A stretch of DNA of 35,025 nt from Winogradskyella sp. (GCF_016744625.1 NZ_JADGDZ010000017.1:18890-53914); one strand, 5' to 3'. Counted from the first letter of the stretch, positions 1-7,760 are shown. Notes: a model not told the origin generated them from the letters alone. Made by a program: numbers and translations.

Positions 1-1
1 G

Positions 2-286
2 TATTTAAAAAGTAAGCCAGTTTGTAAGGTAACATTTTCTGTACCTGCAGAAGAGGCAAAAAGTGTAGCAGTTGTAGGAAGCTTTAACGAGTGGAACACA
101 AAAAAAGCTACTAAATTGAAAAAATTAAAGAATGGTACTTTCAAAGGGACTGTTGATTTAGCAAGCGAAAATTCTTATGAATTTAGATACCTAGTTGATG
201 GTAAGACTTACCAAAACGACGAGCAAGCAGATTCTTATGCTTGGAACGACTTTGCAGCAGCAGAGAATGGTGTATTAAGTTTATAA
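2..286 (+). CDS. Small glycogen-binding-fold (isoamylase early-set / CBM48-like) protein, 5'-truncated
   Basis: An open frame enters from the left edge and ends at TAA (284-286), giving 94 visible residues. The visible protein starts YLKSKPVCKVTFSVPAEEA and carries the GSFNEWN turn and a later YEFRYLVDG strand. These are hallmarks of the E-set / AMPK-type glycogen-binding fold found at the N terminus of glycogen-branching enzymes and isoamylases. Free-standing versions of about 100 residues are common in Flavobacteriaceae, so probably only a handful of N-terminal residues are missing. No catalytic domain follows. A role in binding alpha-glucan or regulating carbohydrate metabolism is inferred from the fold only. 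The gene ends just before a hairpin shared with the convergent gene. Confidence 0.8.
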   Translation, partial: YLKSKPVCKVTFSVPAEEAKSVAVVGSFNEWNTKKATKLKKLKNGTFKGTVDLASENSYEFRYLVDGKTYQNDEQADSYAWNDFAAAENGVLSL

Positions 287-312
287 GGAATTCCTTAGAA
301 CAACATTTTATT

Positions 313-345
313 AAAGCGTTTCGATTTTTAGAGGCGCTTTTTGTG
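313..345. terminator. Probable terminator between convergent genes
   Basis: AAAGCG (313-318) pairs with CGCTTT (335-340), and TTTTT-rich sequence follows on the plus strand. It lies 27 nt after the stop at 286 and just before the minus-strand stop at 348. The stem is short (6 bp), so confidence is moderate. Confidence 0.5.
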
Positions 346-347
346 TT

Positions 348-818
348 TTAGCCTAACAAGCGAACCGTCATTAAAGCACTGAATGATGTGGGAATAGGTT
401 TTCCATTCTTCGTTCCTGGCACTTTGAATTTTGGCATTCGTTTTATAAGCTGTATAACATCAATAGCAATAGCTTTATGGTTGGCTTTAACATTAATTTG
501 TTCTGCTCTTCCTTTTTTATTAATGGTGAATTCTACATAGAATTTTGTAGTTAAATCTATAGGAAAAACTCTATGAGCTAATTCATAGTTAAAACTAACC
601 GTAATATAATCTATGATTTTTTCGGTGGTACATTTTTTGGTTTCCTCGAAACTTAAATTCTTCTCACAACCTCTATAAACAGGATAAGTAGCATTAACTA
701 TTTTGTTGTTTTTATGGCTTACAATTGCTACTATAGGTATGGAATAAGGAAATTTAACTGGTTTTCCTTTAATATAAGCTGGAGATGAAAACTTTGGCAA
801 TAATTTTAAAACACGCAA
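348..818 (-). pseudogene. C-terminal remainder of a TonB-C-like two-repeat protein, cut off by an in-frame stop
   Basis: This frame is continuous with the gene at 822-1184. The TAA at 824-822 is followed directly by GCA and then TTG (818-816), with no shift, and no ATG start or ribosome-binding site is visible here. Read through the stop, the text becomes ...EHLEN-stop-ALRVLKLLPKF..., which matches the usual flavobacterial TonB-C pattern (L-E-x-E-A-x-R-V-x-x-L-P-K) with stop in place of Glu. GAA to TAA would be one base change. The segment finishes the first TonB-C-like domain (KGKPVKFPYSIPI) and then contains a complete second one (YPVYRGCEK...KKC... to FSALMTVRLLG). It is probably untranslated unless TTG at 818 is used or the stop is a sequence error. 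The intact parent would be 278 residues. Confidence 0.7.
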
Positions 819-821
819 TGC

Positions 822-1184
822 TTAATTTTCTAAATGTTCATTTGGTCCTTCAGCTGTTCTATCAACAATATTTCCTTGTTCGTCTACACTAAAGGTGACA
901 AATATTCTAACCTTTCCTGGTGAGACTTTAGAATTTTCTAGTAGTGTTGTATTATAATTTTCTTTAAAAAAATCAGCATTTTTTTTATTTACACATTCCT
1001 TTTTTCCAGTATAAGTCATCCATTTTTCACAACCCTTATATACAGGAACATCATTAAAAGTACTATCTCTTTTAATTTCTTTTGAAGCTGTTAAAGAATC
1101 CAATTCAGAAAACGTAAATGTCTTTTCTTGAGCACTTAAACAAAAGCAACAAAGAAAAACAAGGGTGAAAGTGAAAATTTTCAT
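822..1184 (-). CDS. TonB C-terminal-domain-like periplasmic protein, truncated by an in-frame TAA
   Basis: The 120-residue product begins with a signal peptide (MKIFTFTLVFLCCFCLSAQ). It then has the flavobacterial TonB-C signature PVYKGCEKW...KKEC near residues 47-65 and the strand VRIFVTFSVDEQGNIVD, and stops at EHLEN in the middle of the TonB-C fold. The missing last strand and helix are encoded immediately downstream in the same frame (348-818). The start ATG lies 9 nt after the thyA stop, so the two genes are probably co-transcribed. Proteins of this kind without an N-terminal membrane anchor are often called energy-transducer TonB, but here there is only a cleavable leader, so energy transduction is doubtful. 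The truncated product is probably non-functional. Confidence 0.7.
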   Translation of the reverse strand: MKIFTFTLVFLCCFCLSAQEKTFTFSELDSLTASKEIKRDSTFNDVPVYKGCEKWMTYTGKKECVNKKNADFFKENYNTTLLENSKVSPGKVRIFVTFSVDEQGNIVDRTAEGPNEHLEN

Positions 1185-1193
1185 AAAGTGAAT

Positions 1194-2018
1194 TTAGACA
1201 GCAACAACACCTTTGATATGTGGATGTGGATTGTAATCTACTAAAGTAAAGTCTTCAAATTTAAAAGAGAAAATGTCTTTAACTTCTGGATTAAGAATCA
1301 TTTTTGGTAATGGTCTTAGGTTTCTAGATAATTGTAATTCTAACTGTTCTAAATGATTGCTGTAGATATGTGCATCTCCAAAAGTATGTATGAATTCACC
1401 AGCTTCAAATCCGCAAACTTGAGCCATCATCATTGTAAATAGCGCATAAGAAGCAATATTAAAAGGTACGCCTAAAAATATATCTGCACTACGTTGGTAC
1501 AATTGACATGATAATTTTCCATCAGCAACATAGAATTGAAAGAAAGCATGGCATGGTGGTAAAGCAGCTTTCCCGTTAGCTACGTTTTCTGAGAATGATT
1601 TTGAAGTATCTGGCAATACTGAAGGGTTCCAAGCGGAAACCATCATTCTACGACTGTTCGGATTATTCTTTAAAGTTGCTATAACTTCCTTAATCTGATC
1701 AATATCCTCACTTGCCCAATTTCTCCATTGATGACCATAAACTGGTCCTAAGTCTCCGTTTTCATCTGCCCAATCATTCCAAATACGTACTCCGTTTTCT
1801 GTTAAATATTTTGTGTTTGTATCGCCTTTTAAGAACCAAAGCAATTCATAAATAATAGACTTAAGATGTAGTTTTTTTGTTGTTACCATCGGAAAACCTT
1901 CACTTAAATCAAAACGCATTTGATGACCAAAAACACTTTTTGTTCCTGTTCCTGTTCTGTCTCCCTTTTCGTTTCCTTCTGCTAAAACGTGCTTTACTAA
2001 GTCGTGATATTGTTTCAT
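1194..2018 (-). CDS. thyA: Thymidylate synthase
   Basis: Makes dTMP from dUMP using methylene-tetrahydrofolate, in the cytoplasm. The 274-residue protein has the family hallmarks: [13 protein letters not shown] at about 19-31, the catalytic cysteine in [12 protein letters not shown] (Cys156), the [17 protein letters not shown] dUMP-binding stretch at about 176-192, and [12 protein letters not shown] near 211-222. The short insert around [10 protein letters not shown] is usual in Bacteroidota ThyA. The frame stays open upstream to a TTG at 2033, but the ATG at 2018 gives the standard N terminus MKQYHDLV and has a GGAAG motif 5 nt upstream, so I take that start. A folA gene often follows thyA; here a TonB-C-like gene follows instead. 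Confidence 0.97.
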   Translation of the reverse strand: MKQYHDLVKHVLAEGNEKGDRTGTGTKSVFGHQMRFDLSEGFPMVTTKKLHLKSIIYELLWFLKGDTNTKYLTENGVRIWNDWADENGDLGPVYGHQWRNWASEDIDQIKEVIATLKNNPNSRRMMVSAWNPSVLPDTSKSFSENVANGKAALPPCHAFFQFYVADGKLSCQLYQRSADIFLGVPFNIASYALFTMMMAQVCGFEAGEFIHTFGDAHIYSNHLEQLELQLSRNLRPLPKMILNPEVKDIFSFKFEDFTLVDYNPHPHIKGVVAV

Positions 2019-2076
2019 ACTAACTTCCTGCAAAAAGCAGAAATCTTTTTAAATTAAACTTAAGTTTCTTGGAATG

Positions 2077-2103
2077 AAATGCTAAAAACACGTTCAGCAT
2101 GAC
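2077..2103 (-). repeat. Degenerate half-copy of an intergenic palindromic repeat
   Basis: On the minus strand this stretch begins GTCATGCTGAACGTGTTTTT and ends AGCATTT. It resembles the arms of the palindrome at 20851-20915 (GTCATTCTGAACTTGTTTCA...), so it looks like a decayed half of the same intergenic repeat family. The two are related by eye only. It lies between the transporter terminator and thyA. Confidence 0.4.
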
Positions 2104-2111
2104 TTCAGGCG

Positions 2112-2152
2112 AAAATAAAAAAAAAGCATCAAAATTTAATATTTGATGCTTC
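2112..2152 (-). terminator. Rho-independent terminator of the nucleoside transporter gene
   Basis: AAGCATCAAA (2124-2133) and TTTGATGCTT (2142-2151) form a perfect 10-bp stem with an 8-nt loop. On the minus strand it is followed by a run of T (plus-strand A-run 2116-2125). It lies about 60 nt after the transporter stop and separates it from thyA. Confidence 0.85.
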
Positions 2153-2212
2153 ACTATATATAAGAAGTTATTAACTATAAATTATAAGATTCTTAGTTTC
2201 TCAGGAATTGGA

Positions 2213-3970
2213 TTACCCAATTATCATACCTGCGATAGTTGCAGAAATCAATGATGCAATAGTACCACCAATTAAAGCTTTCATACCAAACTTAGACAAT
2301 TGTTTACGTTGTCCTGGTGCCAAAGATCCAATACCACCAATCTGAATTCCAATAGAAGCAAAATTAGCAAAACCACATAGCATGTATGTTGCCATGATTA
2401 TTGACTTTTCGTAAGTAAGATGCGTAGCATTGGCTACATTTTTTAAATCAGCTAATTGGATATAGCCAATAAATTCACTTGCTGCTAGTTTAATTCCTAA
2501 TAATTGCCCCATTAATGCCATGTCTTCTCCAGCTACACCGATTAACCACATTAGAGGTGCAAAAATGTATCCTAGAATAAACTCTAGTGAAAGACTATCG
2601 TAAGCTGTATTATTAGCAATTACTTCGTTTAATGAAGTAAAATGCCAATCTATATTTAATGCATCAATAGTGAATCCATTAAAACCTGCAACGCCTCCTA
2701 AAATACCATTAATCATTGCGATAAATGCGACAAAAACTAATAGCATTGCTCCAACATTTACTGCTAATTTTAAACCTTCAGTTGTTCCGTTGGCAATAGC
2801 TTCTAAAATATTAGAACCTATTTTATCTTGAGCGACAGCCACATCAGTATTTACTTTTTCGGTTTGTGGGAACAATATTTTTGAAACTACAATAGCTCCA
2901 GGTGCTGCCATAACAGATGCTGCTAATAAATGCTTAGCATAAAACAATTGTAGTTCTGTGTCTTCTCCTCCTAAAAAGCCAATGTACGCAGCTAAAACAG
3001 CTCCAGCTACAGTTGCCATACCACCAATCATTACCAGTAGTATTTCGGACTTATTCATTTTTTCTAAATAAGCCTTAATTAATAATGGTGCTTCTGTTTG
3101 CCCTAAGAAAATATTACCAGCAACACTTAAACTTTCTGCTCCAGAAATTCCTAGAATTTTAGTGAGTAGCCATCCCATGCCTTTAACTACTTTTTGAATA
3201 ATTCCTAAATAGAATAAGACTGAGGTTAAAGCAGAAAAGAAAATAATAGTAGGTAATACTTGAAAAGCAAAAATAAAACCGAAAGAGGTTACATCTAGCA
3301 TTCCTCCAAATAAGAATTCACTACCAGCCTGAGTAAAACCTAAAATAGCAATAAATCCTTGTCCAACATATTCAAAAATAGATTTTACAAAATCAACTTT
3401 TAAAACACCAATAGCAATTATAAGTTGAAAAGTTAAACCAATTCCAACTGTTTTCCAATTAATAGCTTTACGATTACTACTAAATAAAAAGGCAATAAAA
3501 ATTAAGGTGATCATCCCTAAAATTCCGCGCCATAAACTGTTTATGGAAAATCCTTGATTAGGAATAATAGTATCAGATGTATTTGCTACAACTGGTAAAA
3601 CTTCTGCGTCAAGCTTTTTTGATGATTTGAATTTATAAATAATGCTTTTTTCAGAAAAGACTAATGTAGAATCTGTGAGGCTTTGAATTTTGTAGCGTCT
3701 AATAGTATCATTTGGCTGACTATAGTAAAACACTAAAAGATTATTCTGAAGCATATAATCTCCCGAAGCTTTTAAATTATTTTTAGCTTCTAGCGTATAA
3801 TTGAACTCTCCTTTATTAAAATTGATATTATCGTTTTCAGTAATATTGAAAAGTGAATTACCTGAAGAACTTTCAATAGCTGCAAACTGCCATGTTTTCT
3901 CTAGCTCTTGTGCTGTTATTGATGAAAGTCCAATAAAAATAGCAAGAAACGCCTTGAAAAACTGATTCAT
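2213..3970 (-). CDS. Concentrative nucleoside transporter (CNT/NupC family) with N-terminal lipocalin-like domain
   Basis: Predicted ion-coupled uptake of nucleosides across the inner membrane. The 585-residue protein has three parts: a signal peptide (about 1-20, ending ITAQ); a soluble beta-rich lipocalin-like region (about 21-120, starting LEKTWQFAAIESSSGNSLF) that should lie in the periplasm; and a CNT transporter core from about 148 on with many hydrophobic helices. Core hallmarks are NIFLGQTEAPLLIKAYL, the EFIGYIQL segment and the final CGFANFASIGIQIGGIGSLA stretch. NupC itself is about 400 residues and lacks the soluble front domain. The start is 16 nt after the DUF151 gene stop, so the two are probably one transcript. 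Which nucleosides and which ion (H+ or Na+) it uses cannot be read from the sequence. Confidence 0.93.
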   Translation of the reverse strand: MNQFFKAFLAIFIGLSSITAQELEKTWQFAAIESSSGNSLFNITENDNINFNKGEFNYTLEAKNNLKASGDYMLQNNLLVFYYSQPNDTIRRYKIQSLTDSTLVFSEKSIIYKFKSSKKLDAEVLPVVANTSDTIIPNQGFSINSLWRGILGMITLIFIAFLFSSNRKAINWKTVGIGLTFQLIIAIGVLKVDFVKSIFEYVGQGFIAILGFTQAGSEFLFGGMLDVTSFGFIFAFQVLPTIIFFSALTSVLFYLGIIQKVVKGMGWLLTKILGISGAESLSVAGNIFLGQTEAPLLIKAYLEKMNKSEILLVMIGGMATVAGAVLAAYIGFLGGEDTELQLFYAKHLLAASVMAAPGAIVVSKILFPQTEKVNTDVAVAQDKIGSNILEAIANGTTEGLKLAVNVGAMLLVFVAFIAMINGILGGVAGFNGFTIDALNIDWHFTSLNEVIANNTAYDSLSLEFILGYIFAPLMWLIGVAGEDMALMGQLLGIKLAASEFIGYIQLADLKNVANATHLTYEKSIIMATYMLCGFANFASIGIQIGGIGSLAPGQRKQLSKFGMKALIGGTIASLISATIAGMIIG

Positions 3971-3986
3971 GAAAGTGTGTGTTTAG

Positions 3987-4601
3987 TTAACGTTTAGAAA
4001 TTTCGTCTCTTATTTTTGCAGCCATTTCATAATCTTCATTAGTTACGGCTTCATCTAAAAGGTTGTGAAGTTCTTCTATAGATTTATCTTTATAGCCTTC
4101 TTGTTCAAACGTTGCAGCTTCAATTTCTTCTGCAACAATATCATCAACAAGGATACTATCTTGTTCTTCATCATCCTTTTTTGGGTTGACCTTAAGATAG
4201 ATTCCGGCTTTATCTAAAATATTTTTGTAGGTGAAAATTGGTGCTTGAAAACGTAAAGCCAATGCAATAGCATCGCTAGTTCTAGCATCAATAATTTCTT
4301 CAATCTTATCGCGCTCGCATATTAAACTTGAGTAAAATACACCATCTACCAATTTGTGAATAATCACTTGTTTTACAACAATATCAAATCGGTCTGCGAA
4401 GTTTTTAAATAAGTCGTGAGTTAAAGGGCGTGGAGGACGAATTTCTTTTTCTAAAGCAATAGCAATAGACTGTGCTTCGAAAGCTCCTATGACGATAGGT
4501 AATTTTCTGTCACCATCGACTTCATTTAGAATTAATGCGTAGGCACCATTCTGCGTTTGGCTGTAAGAAATGCCTTTTATATTTAAACGAACTAAACTCA
4601 T
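3987..4601 (-). CDS. DUF151 bifunctional-nuclease-family protein with C-terminal UVR motif
   Basis: The 204-residue protein has an N-terminal BFN/DUF151 domain (about 1-140): MSLVRLNIKGISYSQTQNGA, LPIVIGAFEAQSIAIALE, DARTSDAIALALRFQAPIF. A C-terminal UVR/UvrB-UvrC-type motif follows (about 172-204): SIEELHNLLDEAVTNEDYEM and AAKIRDEISKR. DUF151 proteins have been linked to nuclease activity in plants and to redox-related roles in bacteria, but the bacterial function is not settled. The UVR helix pair is a protein-protein contact motif, as in UvrB-UvrC and Clp adaptors. The start codon lies 12 nt after a large structured element (4614-4737). The gene is closely followed by the nucleoside transporter. 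Confidence 0.92.
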   Translation of the reverse strand: MSLVRLNIKGISYSQTQNGAYALILNEVDGDRKLPIVIGAFEAQSIAIALEKEIRPPRPLTHDLFKNFADRFDIVVKQVIIHKLVDGVFYSSLICERDKIEEIIDARTSDAIALALRFQAPIFTYKNILDKAGIYLKVNPKKDDEEQDSILVDDIVAEEIEAATFEQEGYKDKSIEELHNLLDEAVTNEDYEMAAKIRDEISKR

Positions 4602-4613
4602 AAATTATTAAAA

Positions 4614-4737
4614 CACAAAGAACTGTTTAAATTACGACTTTACCAACTGCCTAAGGCAGATTTGGTTATTATTCTCTATACTTTCGATGAAACGTAAGTT
4701 GCTTAGAGTTTTTCTTAATTTAAACAGCCCTTTTGTG
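4614..4737 (-). other. Long inverted-repeat element folding as a three-way junction (candidate structured leader RNA or MITE)
   Basis: The outer arms CTGTTTAAATTA (4623-4634) and TAATTTAAACAG (4716-4727) pair perfectly over 12 bp. On the minus-strand RNA the stem extends outward by two G-U pairs and one G-C pair, then AAA/UUU, a bulged A and CAC/GUG. Two hairpins lie inside: ACCAA-CTGCC-TTA-GGCAG-TTGGT (about 4643-4666) and CTCTA...TAGAG (about 4674-4708), the latter enclosing ACTT/AAGT and CG/CG pairs. It ends 12 nt before the DUF151 start codon and a TTTT follows the stem. It could be an attenuator or leader RNA, or a small non-autonomous inverted-repeat element. Confidence 0.6.
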
Positions 4738-4754
4738 AATACAAGGTAATAAAA

Positions 4755-5717
4755 TTATGCGTTTTGAGCTTTAAAAGCTTTTAATTTTTCAATAAGTTTT
4801 GGTACCACTTCAAAAGCATCACCAACAACTCCATAATCAGCCGCCTTAAAGAAAGGAGCTTCTGGGTCTGTATTGATAACTACTTTTACTTTAGAAGAGT
4901 TAATACCTGCTAAATGCTGAATTGCTCCAGAAATTCCTATTGCAATGTATAAGTTAGATGCTACAGGTTTTCCTGTTTGCCCAACATGTTCGCTATGTGG
5001 TCTCCAACCTAAATCAGATACTGGTTTAGAGCAAGCTGTTGCTGCTCCTAGAACTTCTGCTAACTCTTCAATCATTCCCCAGTTTTCAGGACCTTTTAAA
5101 CCACGTCCACCTGAAACAACAACTTCGGCATCTGCAATACTGACCTTATCAGTAGCTCTGTCTACAGACTCTACACTAACTCCAGATTCTGGTAATGATG
5201 GAGAGAAATCTTCAACTGAAGCACTTCCGCCAGATTCAACCAAACCGAAAGAATTGTTAGATAAACCAACAATTTTTACATCTGTTGTAATTTCTGTATT
5301 TGCGAATGCTTTATTTGTAAATGTAGAACGTTTTACTATAAATGGGGATACACTAGATGGTGTTTCTACCACATTAGAAACATAACCTGCTTCTAATCCT
5401 ACAGCTAACAATGGAGCTAAATATTTACTGTCAGCACTAGCGCTAACTACAACTACTTTTGTATCTTCTTGCTTAGCAGCACTTTCAATTACGGCAGCGT
5501 ATTTTTTTGCATTAAATGTGTTTAAAGTGTCATCCTTAATAGAAAGCACTTTCGAGGCTCCGTAGTTTCCTAAGCTTTCAGCATTTTCTGCATTAACAGT
5601 AACAGCAGTAACTGATGTTTCCATTTGATCTGCAATTGCTTTTGCGTAAGACACAACTTCTAATGCAGCTTTCTTAAATTTTCCGTTTTCGGATTCTGTA
5701 TATACTATAATAGACAT
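4755..5717 (-). CDS. etfA: Electron transfer flavoprotein, alpha subunit
   Basis: Large subunit of the FAD-containing heterodimer that takes electrons from acyl-CoA dehydrogenases and passes them to the quinone pool. The 320-residue length is normal. The N-terminal half is an adenine-nucleotide-hydrolase-like domain. The C-terminal FAD-binding domain begins near 200 (VVSGGRGLKGPENW) and includes ACSKPVSDLGWRPHSEHVGQ, TGKPVASNLYIAIGISGAIQ, HLAGI, and VVINTDPEAPFFKAADYGVV. It starts 10 nt after the etfB stop, so etfB and etfA form one operon. The operon is probably controlled from the palindrome-bearing promoter at about 6519-6562. Confidence 0.97.
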   Translation of the reverse strand: MSIIVYTESENGKFKKAALEVVSYAKAIADQMETSVTAVTVNAENAESLGNYGASKVLSIKDDTLNTFNAKKYAAVIESAAKQEDTKVVVVSASADSKYLAPLLAVGLEAGYVSNVVETPSSVSPFIVKRSTFTNKAFANTEITTDVKIVGLSNNSFGLVESGGSASVEDFSPSLPESGVSVESVDRATDKVSIADAEVVVSGGRGLKGPENWGMIEELAEVLGAATACSKPVSDLGWRPHSEHVGQTGKPVASNLYIAIGISGAIQHLAGINSSKVKVVINTDPEAPFFKAADYGVVGDAFEVVPKLIEKLKAFKAQNA

Positions 5718-5727
5718 AATTCTTTTT

Positions 5728-6474
5728 TTAAATCACCTTAGCTTCGTTATGAAGTAAGCTTACTAATTCATCAATATTATCTGCATTAACTAACTTTACA
5801 GCACCTTTTGGAGCTGGCTTCTCATAGCTAGTTACTTTTGTTTCTGCACTAGCATCTGCTGGTTCGAGAACAGTTAATGGTTTTTTACGAGCCATCATAA
5901 TACCTCTCATGTTAGGAATACGTAAATCACTTTCTTCTACTAATCCTTTTTGCCCACCAATCACTAAAGGTAAAGCAGTACTTACAGTTTCTTTTCCACC
6001 ATCAATTTCTCTAACTGCTTTTGCGTTGGTTCCATCGACTTCAAGACCAATACAATTGGCAACAAAATTGGCATTGGTTAAACCGGCTAACATACCTGGT
6101 ACCATTCCTCCATTATAATCAATCGATTCTCTACCTGCAATTACTAAATCATAGCTACCATCATTAACCACTTTTGCTAATTGTTTAGCAACGAAAAAAC
6201 CATCTGCAGCTTCAGTATTTACTCTAATTGCAGCATCTGCACCAATTGCTAATGCTTTTCTTAGAGTTGGCTCAGTTTCTGCACCACCAACATTAACTAC
6301 AGTGACACTAGCACCTTGTTTTTCTTTAAACCACATGGCACGTGTTAAACCAAATTCGTCATTAGGATTGATAACAAATTGAACACCATTAGTATCAAAC
6401 TTGGTGTCACCATCCGTGAAATTAATCTTCGATGTTGTATCAGGAACATGACTAATACATACTAATATCTTCAT
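5728..6474 (-). CDS. etfB: Electron transfer flavoprotein, beta subunit
   Basis: Small subunit of ETF, which binds AMP and docks the dehydrogenase partner. The 248-residue length is typical. It starts MKILVCISHVPDTTSKI and carries NPNDEFGLTRAMWFKEKQGA, the DLVIAGRESIDYNGGMVPGM region (about 120-140) and the ALPLVIGGQKGLVEESDLRI and PNMRGIMMARKKPL signature near 170-200. It is first in the etfBA operon. Upstream on the minus strand is a near-consensus TATATTTA -7 element and a 28-bp perfect palindrome. It is divergent from pdhB. The ETF likely serves fatty-acid or branched-chain amino-acid oxidation; no dehydrogenase lies in this window. Confidence 0.97.
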   Translation of the reverse strand: MKILVCISHVPDTTSKINFTDGDTKFDTNGVQFVINPNDEFGLTRAMWFKEKQGASVTVVNVGGAETEPTLRKALAIGADAAIRVNTEAADGFFVAKQLAKVVNDGSYDLVIAGRESIDYNGGMVPGMLAGLTNANFVANCIGLEVDGTNAKAVREIDGGKETVSTALPLVIGGQKGLVEESDLRIPNMRGIMMARKKPLTVLEPADASAETKVTSYEKPAPKGAVKLVNADNIDELVSLLHNEAKVI

Positions 6475-6518
6475 AAAAAATTATTTATTTAAACGTCTTT
6501 TTTTCTAGACGACGAAGG

Positions 6519-6526
6519 TAAATATA
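6519..6526 (-). promoter_or_regulatory. Putative -7 element of the etfBA promoter
   Basis: On the minus strand this reads TATATTTA, one mismatch from the Bacteroidota TAnnTTTG consensus. It predicts a start near 6513 and a leader of about 40 nt. No clear TTG (-33) is visible; the expected place lies inside the palindrome at 6535-6562. Confidence 0.45.
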
Positions 6527-6534
6527 ATAATTGA

Positions 6535-6562
6535 AATTTTACTATGCATGCATAGTAAAATT
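6535..6562. promoter_or_regulatory. 28-bp perfect palindrome, probable operator of etfBA
   Basis: The core ACTATGCATGCATAGT (6541-6556) extends to a perfect 28-bp dyad with AATTTT/AAAATT flanks. It has no T-run and lies in a divergent promoter region, so a dimeric regulator site is more likely than a terminator. It lies roughly -22 to -50 from the predicted etfB start and would cover the -33 region. A MarR- or TetR-type regulator of acyl-CoA metabolism is a guess; no regulator gene is nearby. Confidence 0.6.
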
Positions 6563-6728
6563 ATTGTTATTTTAAAAATAATAATAATTCAATATCAAAT
6601 TAGTAGTCAAAACTTCTTATTTTAAGAATTCGATTATTAAATCTAGTATAGAAATCCGTAAAAATCTGTTTCTTTTTAAGCTTCAATTTTATCCGCTTTA
6701 TTATTTTAAAATTAAACCGAATTATTAC

Positions 6729-6736
6729 TATTTTTG
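6729..6736 (+). promoter_or_regulatory. -7 element of the pdhB promoter
   Basis: TATTTTTG matches TAnnTTTG exactly and lies 22 nt before the pdhB ATG, predicting a leader of about 18 nt. No good TTG is seen at -33. Confidence 0.55.
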
Positions 6737-6758
6737 CTACTCGATTAAAAACAAGATA

Positions 6759-7736
6759 ATGAAGACAATTCAATTTAGAGAAGCTATTTGCGAAGCCATG
6801 AGCGAAGAAATGCGCAGAGATGAAAGTATTTATCTTATGGGTGAAGAAGTAGCAGAATATAATGGAGCATATAAAGCATCAAAAGGCATGCTAGATGAGT
6901 TTGGTGAAAAGCGTGTTATTGATACACCGATTGCTGAGCTTGGTTTTGCAGGTATTGCTATTGGTTCTACAATGACAGGTAATAGACCTATTGTTGAGTA
7001 TATGACATTTAACTTCTCTTTGGTAGGTATTGATCAAATTATAAATAATGCGGCTAAGATTAGACAAATGTCTGGAGGACAATTTAAATGCCCAATTGTA
7101 TTTAGAGGTCCAACAGGTTCTGCAGGTCAGTTGGCAGCAACACACTCACAAGCTTTTGAAAGCTGGTTTGCTAATACTCCAGGTTTAAAAGTTATTGTGC
7201 CTTCTAATCCTTATGATGCAAAAGGATTATTGAAATCTGCAATTAGAGATGATGATCCAGTTATTTTTATGGAGAGTGAACAGATGTATGGAGATAAAGG
7301 AGAAGTGCCAGAAGGAGAATATACAATTCCGATTGGTGTTGCAGAAATTAAGCGAGAAGGAACTGATGTTACTATCGTTTCATTCGGTAAGATTATAAAA
7401 GAAGCGTATAAGGCTGCAGACGAATTAGCTAAAGAAGGTATTTCTTGTGAAATTATAGATTTACGAACAGTACGTCCAATGGATAGAAATGCAATTTTAA
7501 CTTCAGTTAAGAAAACAAACCGATTAGTAATTTTAGAAGAAGCTTGGCCATTTGGTAATGTAGCAACCGATATTACATATTTAGTGCAATCTGAAGCCTT
7601 TGATTATTTAGATGCTCCAGTAGTAAAAATTAATACAGCTGATACACCAGCACCTTATTCACCTGTTTTATTAGCAGAATGGTTGCCAAATAGCGATTCA
7701 GTTGTTAAAGCAGTAAAAAAAGTAATGTACAAATAA
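6759..7736 (+). CDS. pdhB: Pyruvate dehydrogenase E1 component, beta subunit
   Basis: Beta chain of the thiamine-diphosphate-dependent E1 of the pyruvate dehydrogenase complex, which makes acetyl-CoA. The 325-residue protein has the transketolase pyrimidine-binding domain (about 4-180), with MGEEVAEYNGAYKASKGMLD, ERVIDTPIAELGF-like text (KRVIDTPIAELGFAGIAIG), EYMTFNF and RGPTGSAGQLAATHSQAFE. The C-terminal domain (about 195-320) includes ISCEIIDLRTVRPMDRNAIL and LEEAWPFGNVATDI. No pdhA or E2 gene is adjacent, so this E1-beta is separate from its partners. The family also includes branched-chain keto-acid E1 beta; the sequence pattern favours pyruvate. A strong inverted repeat follows as terminator. 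Confidence 0.95.
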   Translation: MKTIQFREAICEAMSEEMRRDESIYLMGEEVAEYNGAYKASKGMLDEFGEKRVIDTPIAELGFAGIAIGSTMTGNRPIVEYMTFNFSLVGIDQIINNAAKIRQMSGGQFKCPIVFRGPTGSAGQLAATHSQAFESWFANTPGLKVIVPSNPYDAKGLLKSAIRDDDPVIFMESEQMYGDKGEVPEGEYTIPIGVAEIKREGTDVTIVSFGKIIKEAYKAADELAKEGISCEIIDLRTVRPMDRNAILTSVKKTNRLVILEEAWPFGNVATDITYLVQSEAFDYLDAPVVKINTADTPAPYSPVLLAEWLPNSDSVVKAVKKVMYK

Positions 7737-7760
7737 ATAAATTGCAGTTTTCTGCGTTTT

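Noticed and set aside
2019..2033. Longer thyA start (TTG at 2033)
   Set aside because: The ATG at 2018 gives the standard ThyA N terminus and has a GGAAG motif at good spacing.
4614..4737. tRNA-like or tmRNA-like gene
   Set aside because: The cloverleaf-like drawing has no T-loop sequence, no CCA end and the wrong arm lengths.
4945..5385. 146-residue plus-strand frame
   Set aside because: It is antisense to etfA, which has full family motifs; it is a shadow of codon bias.
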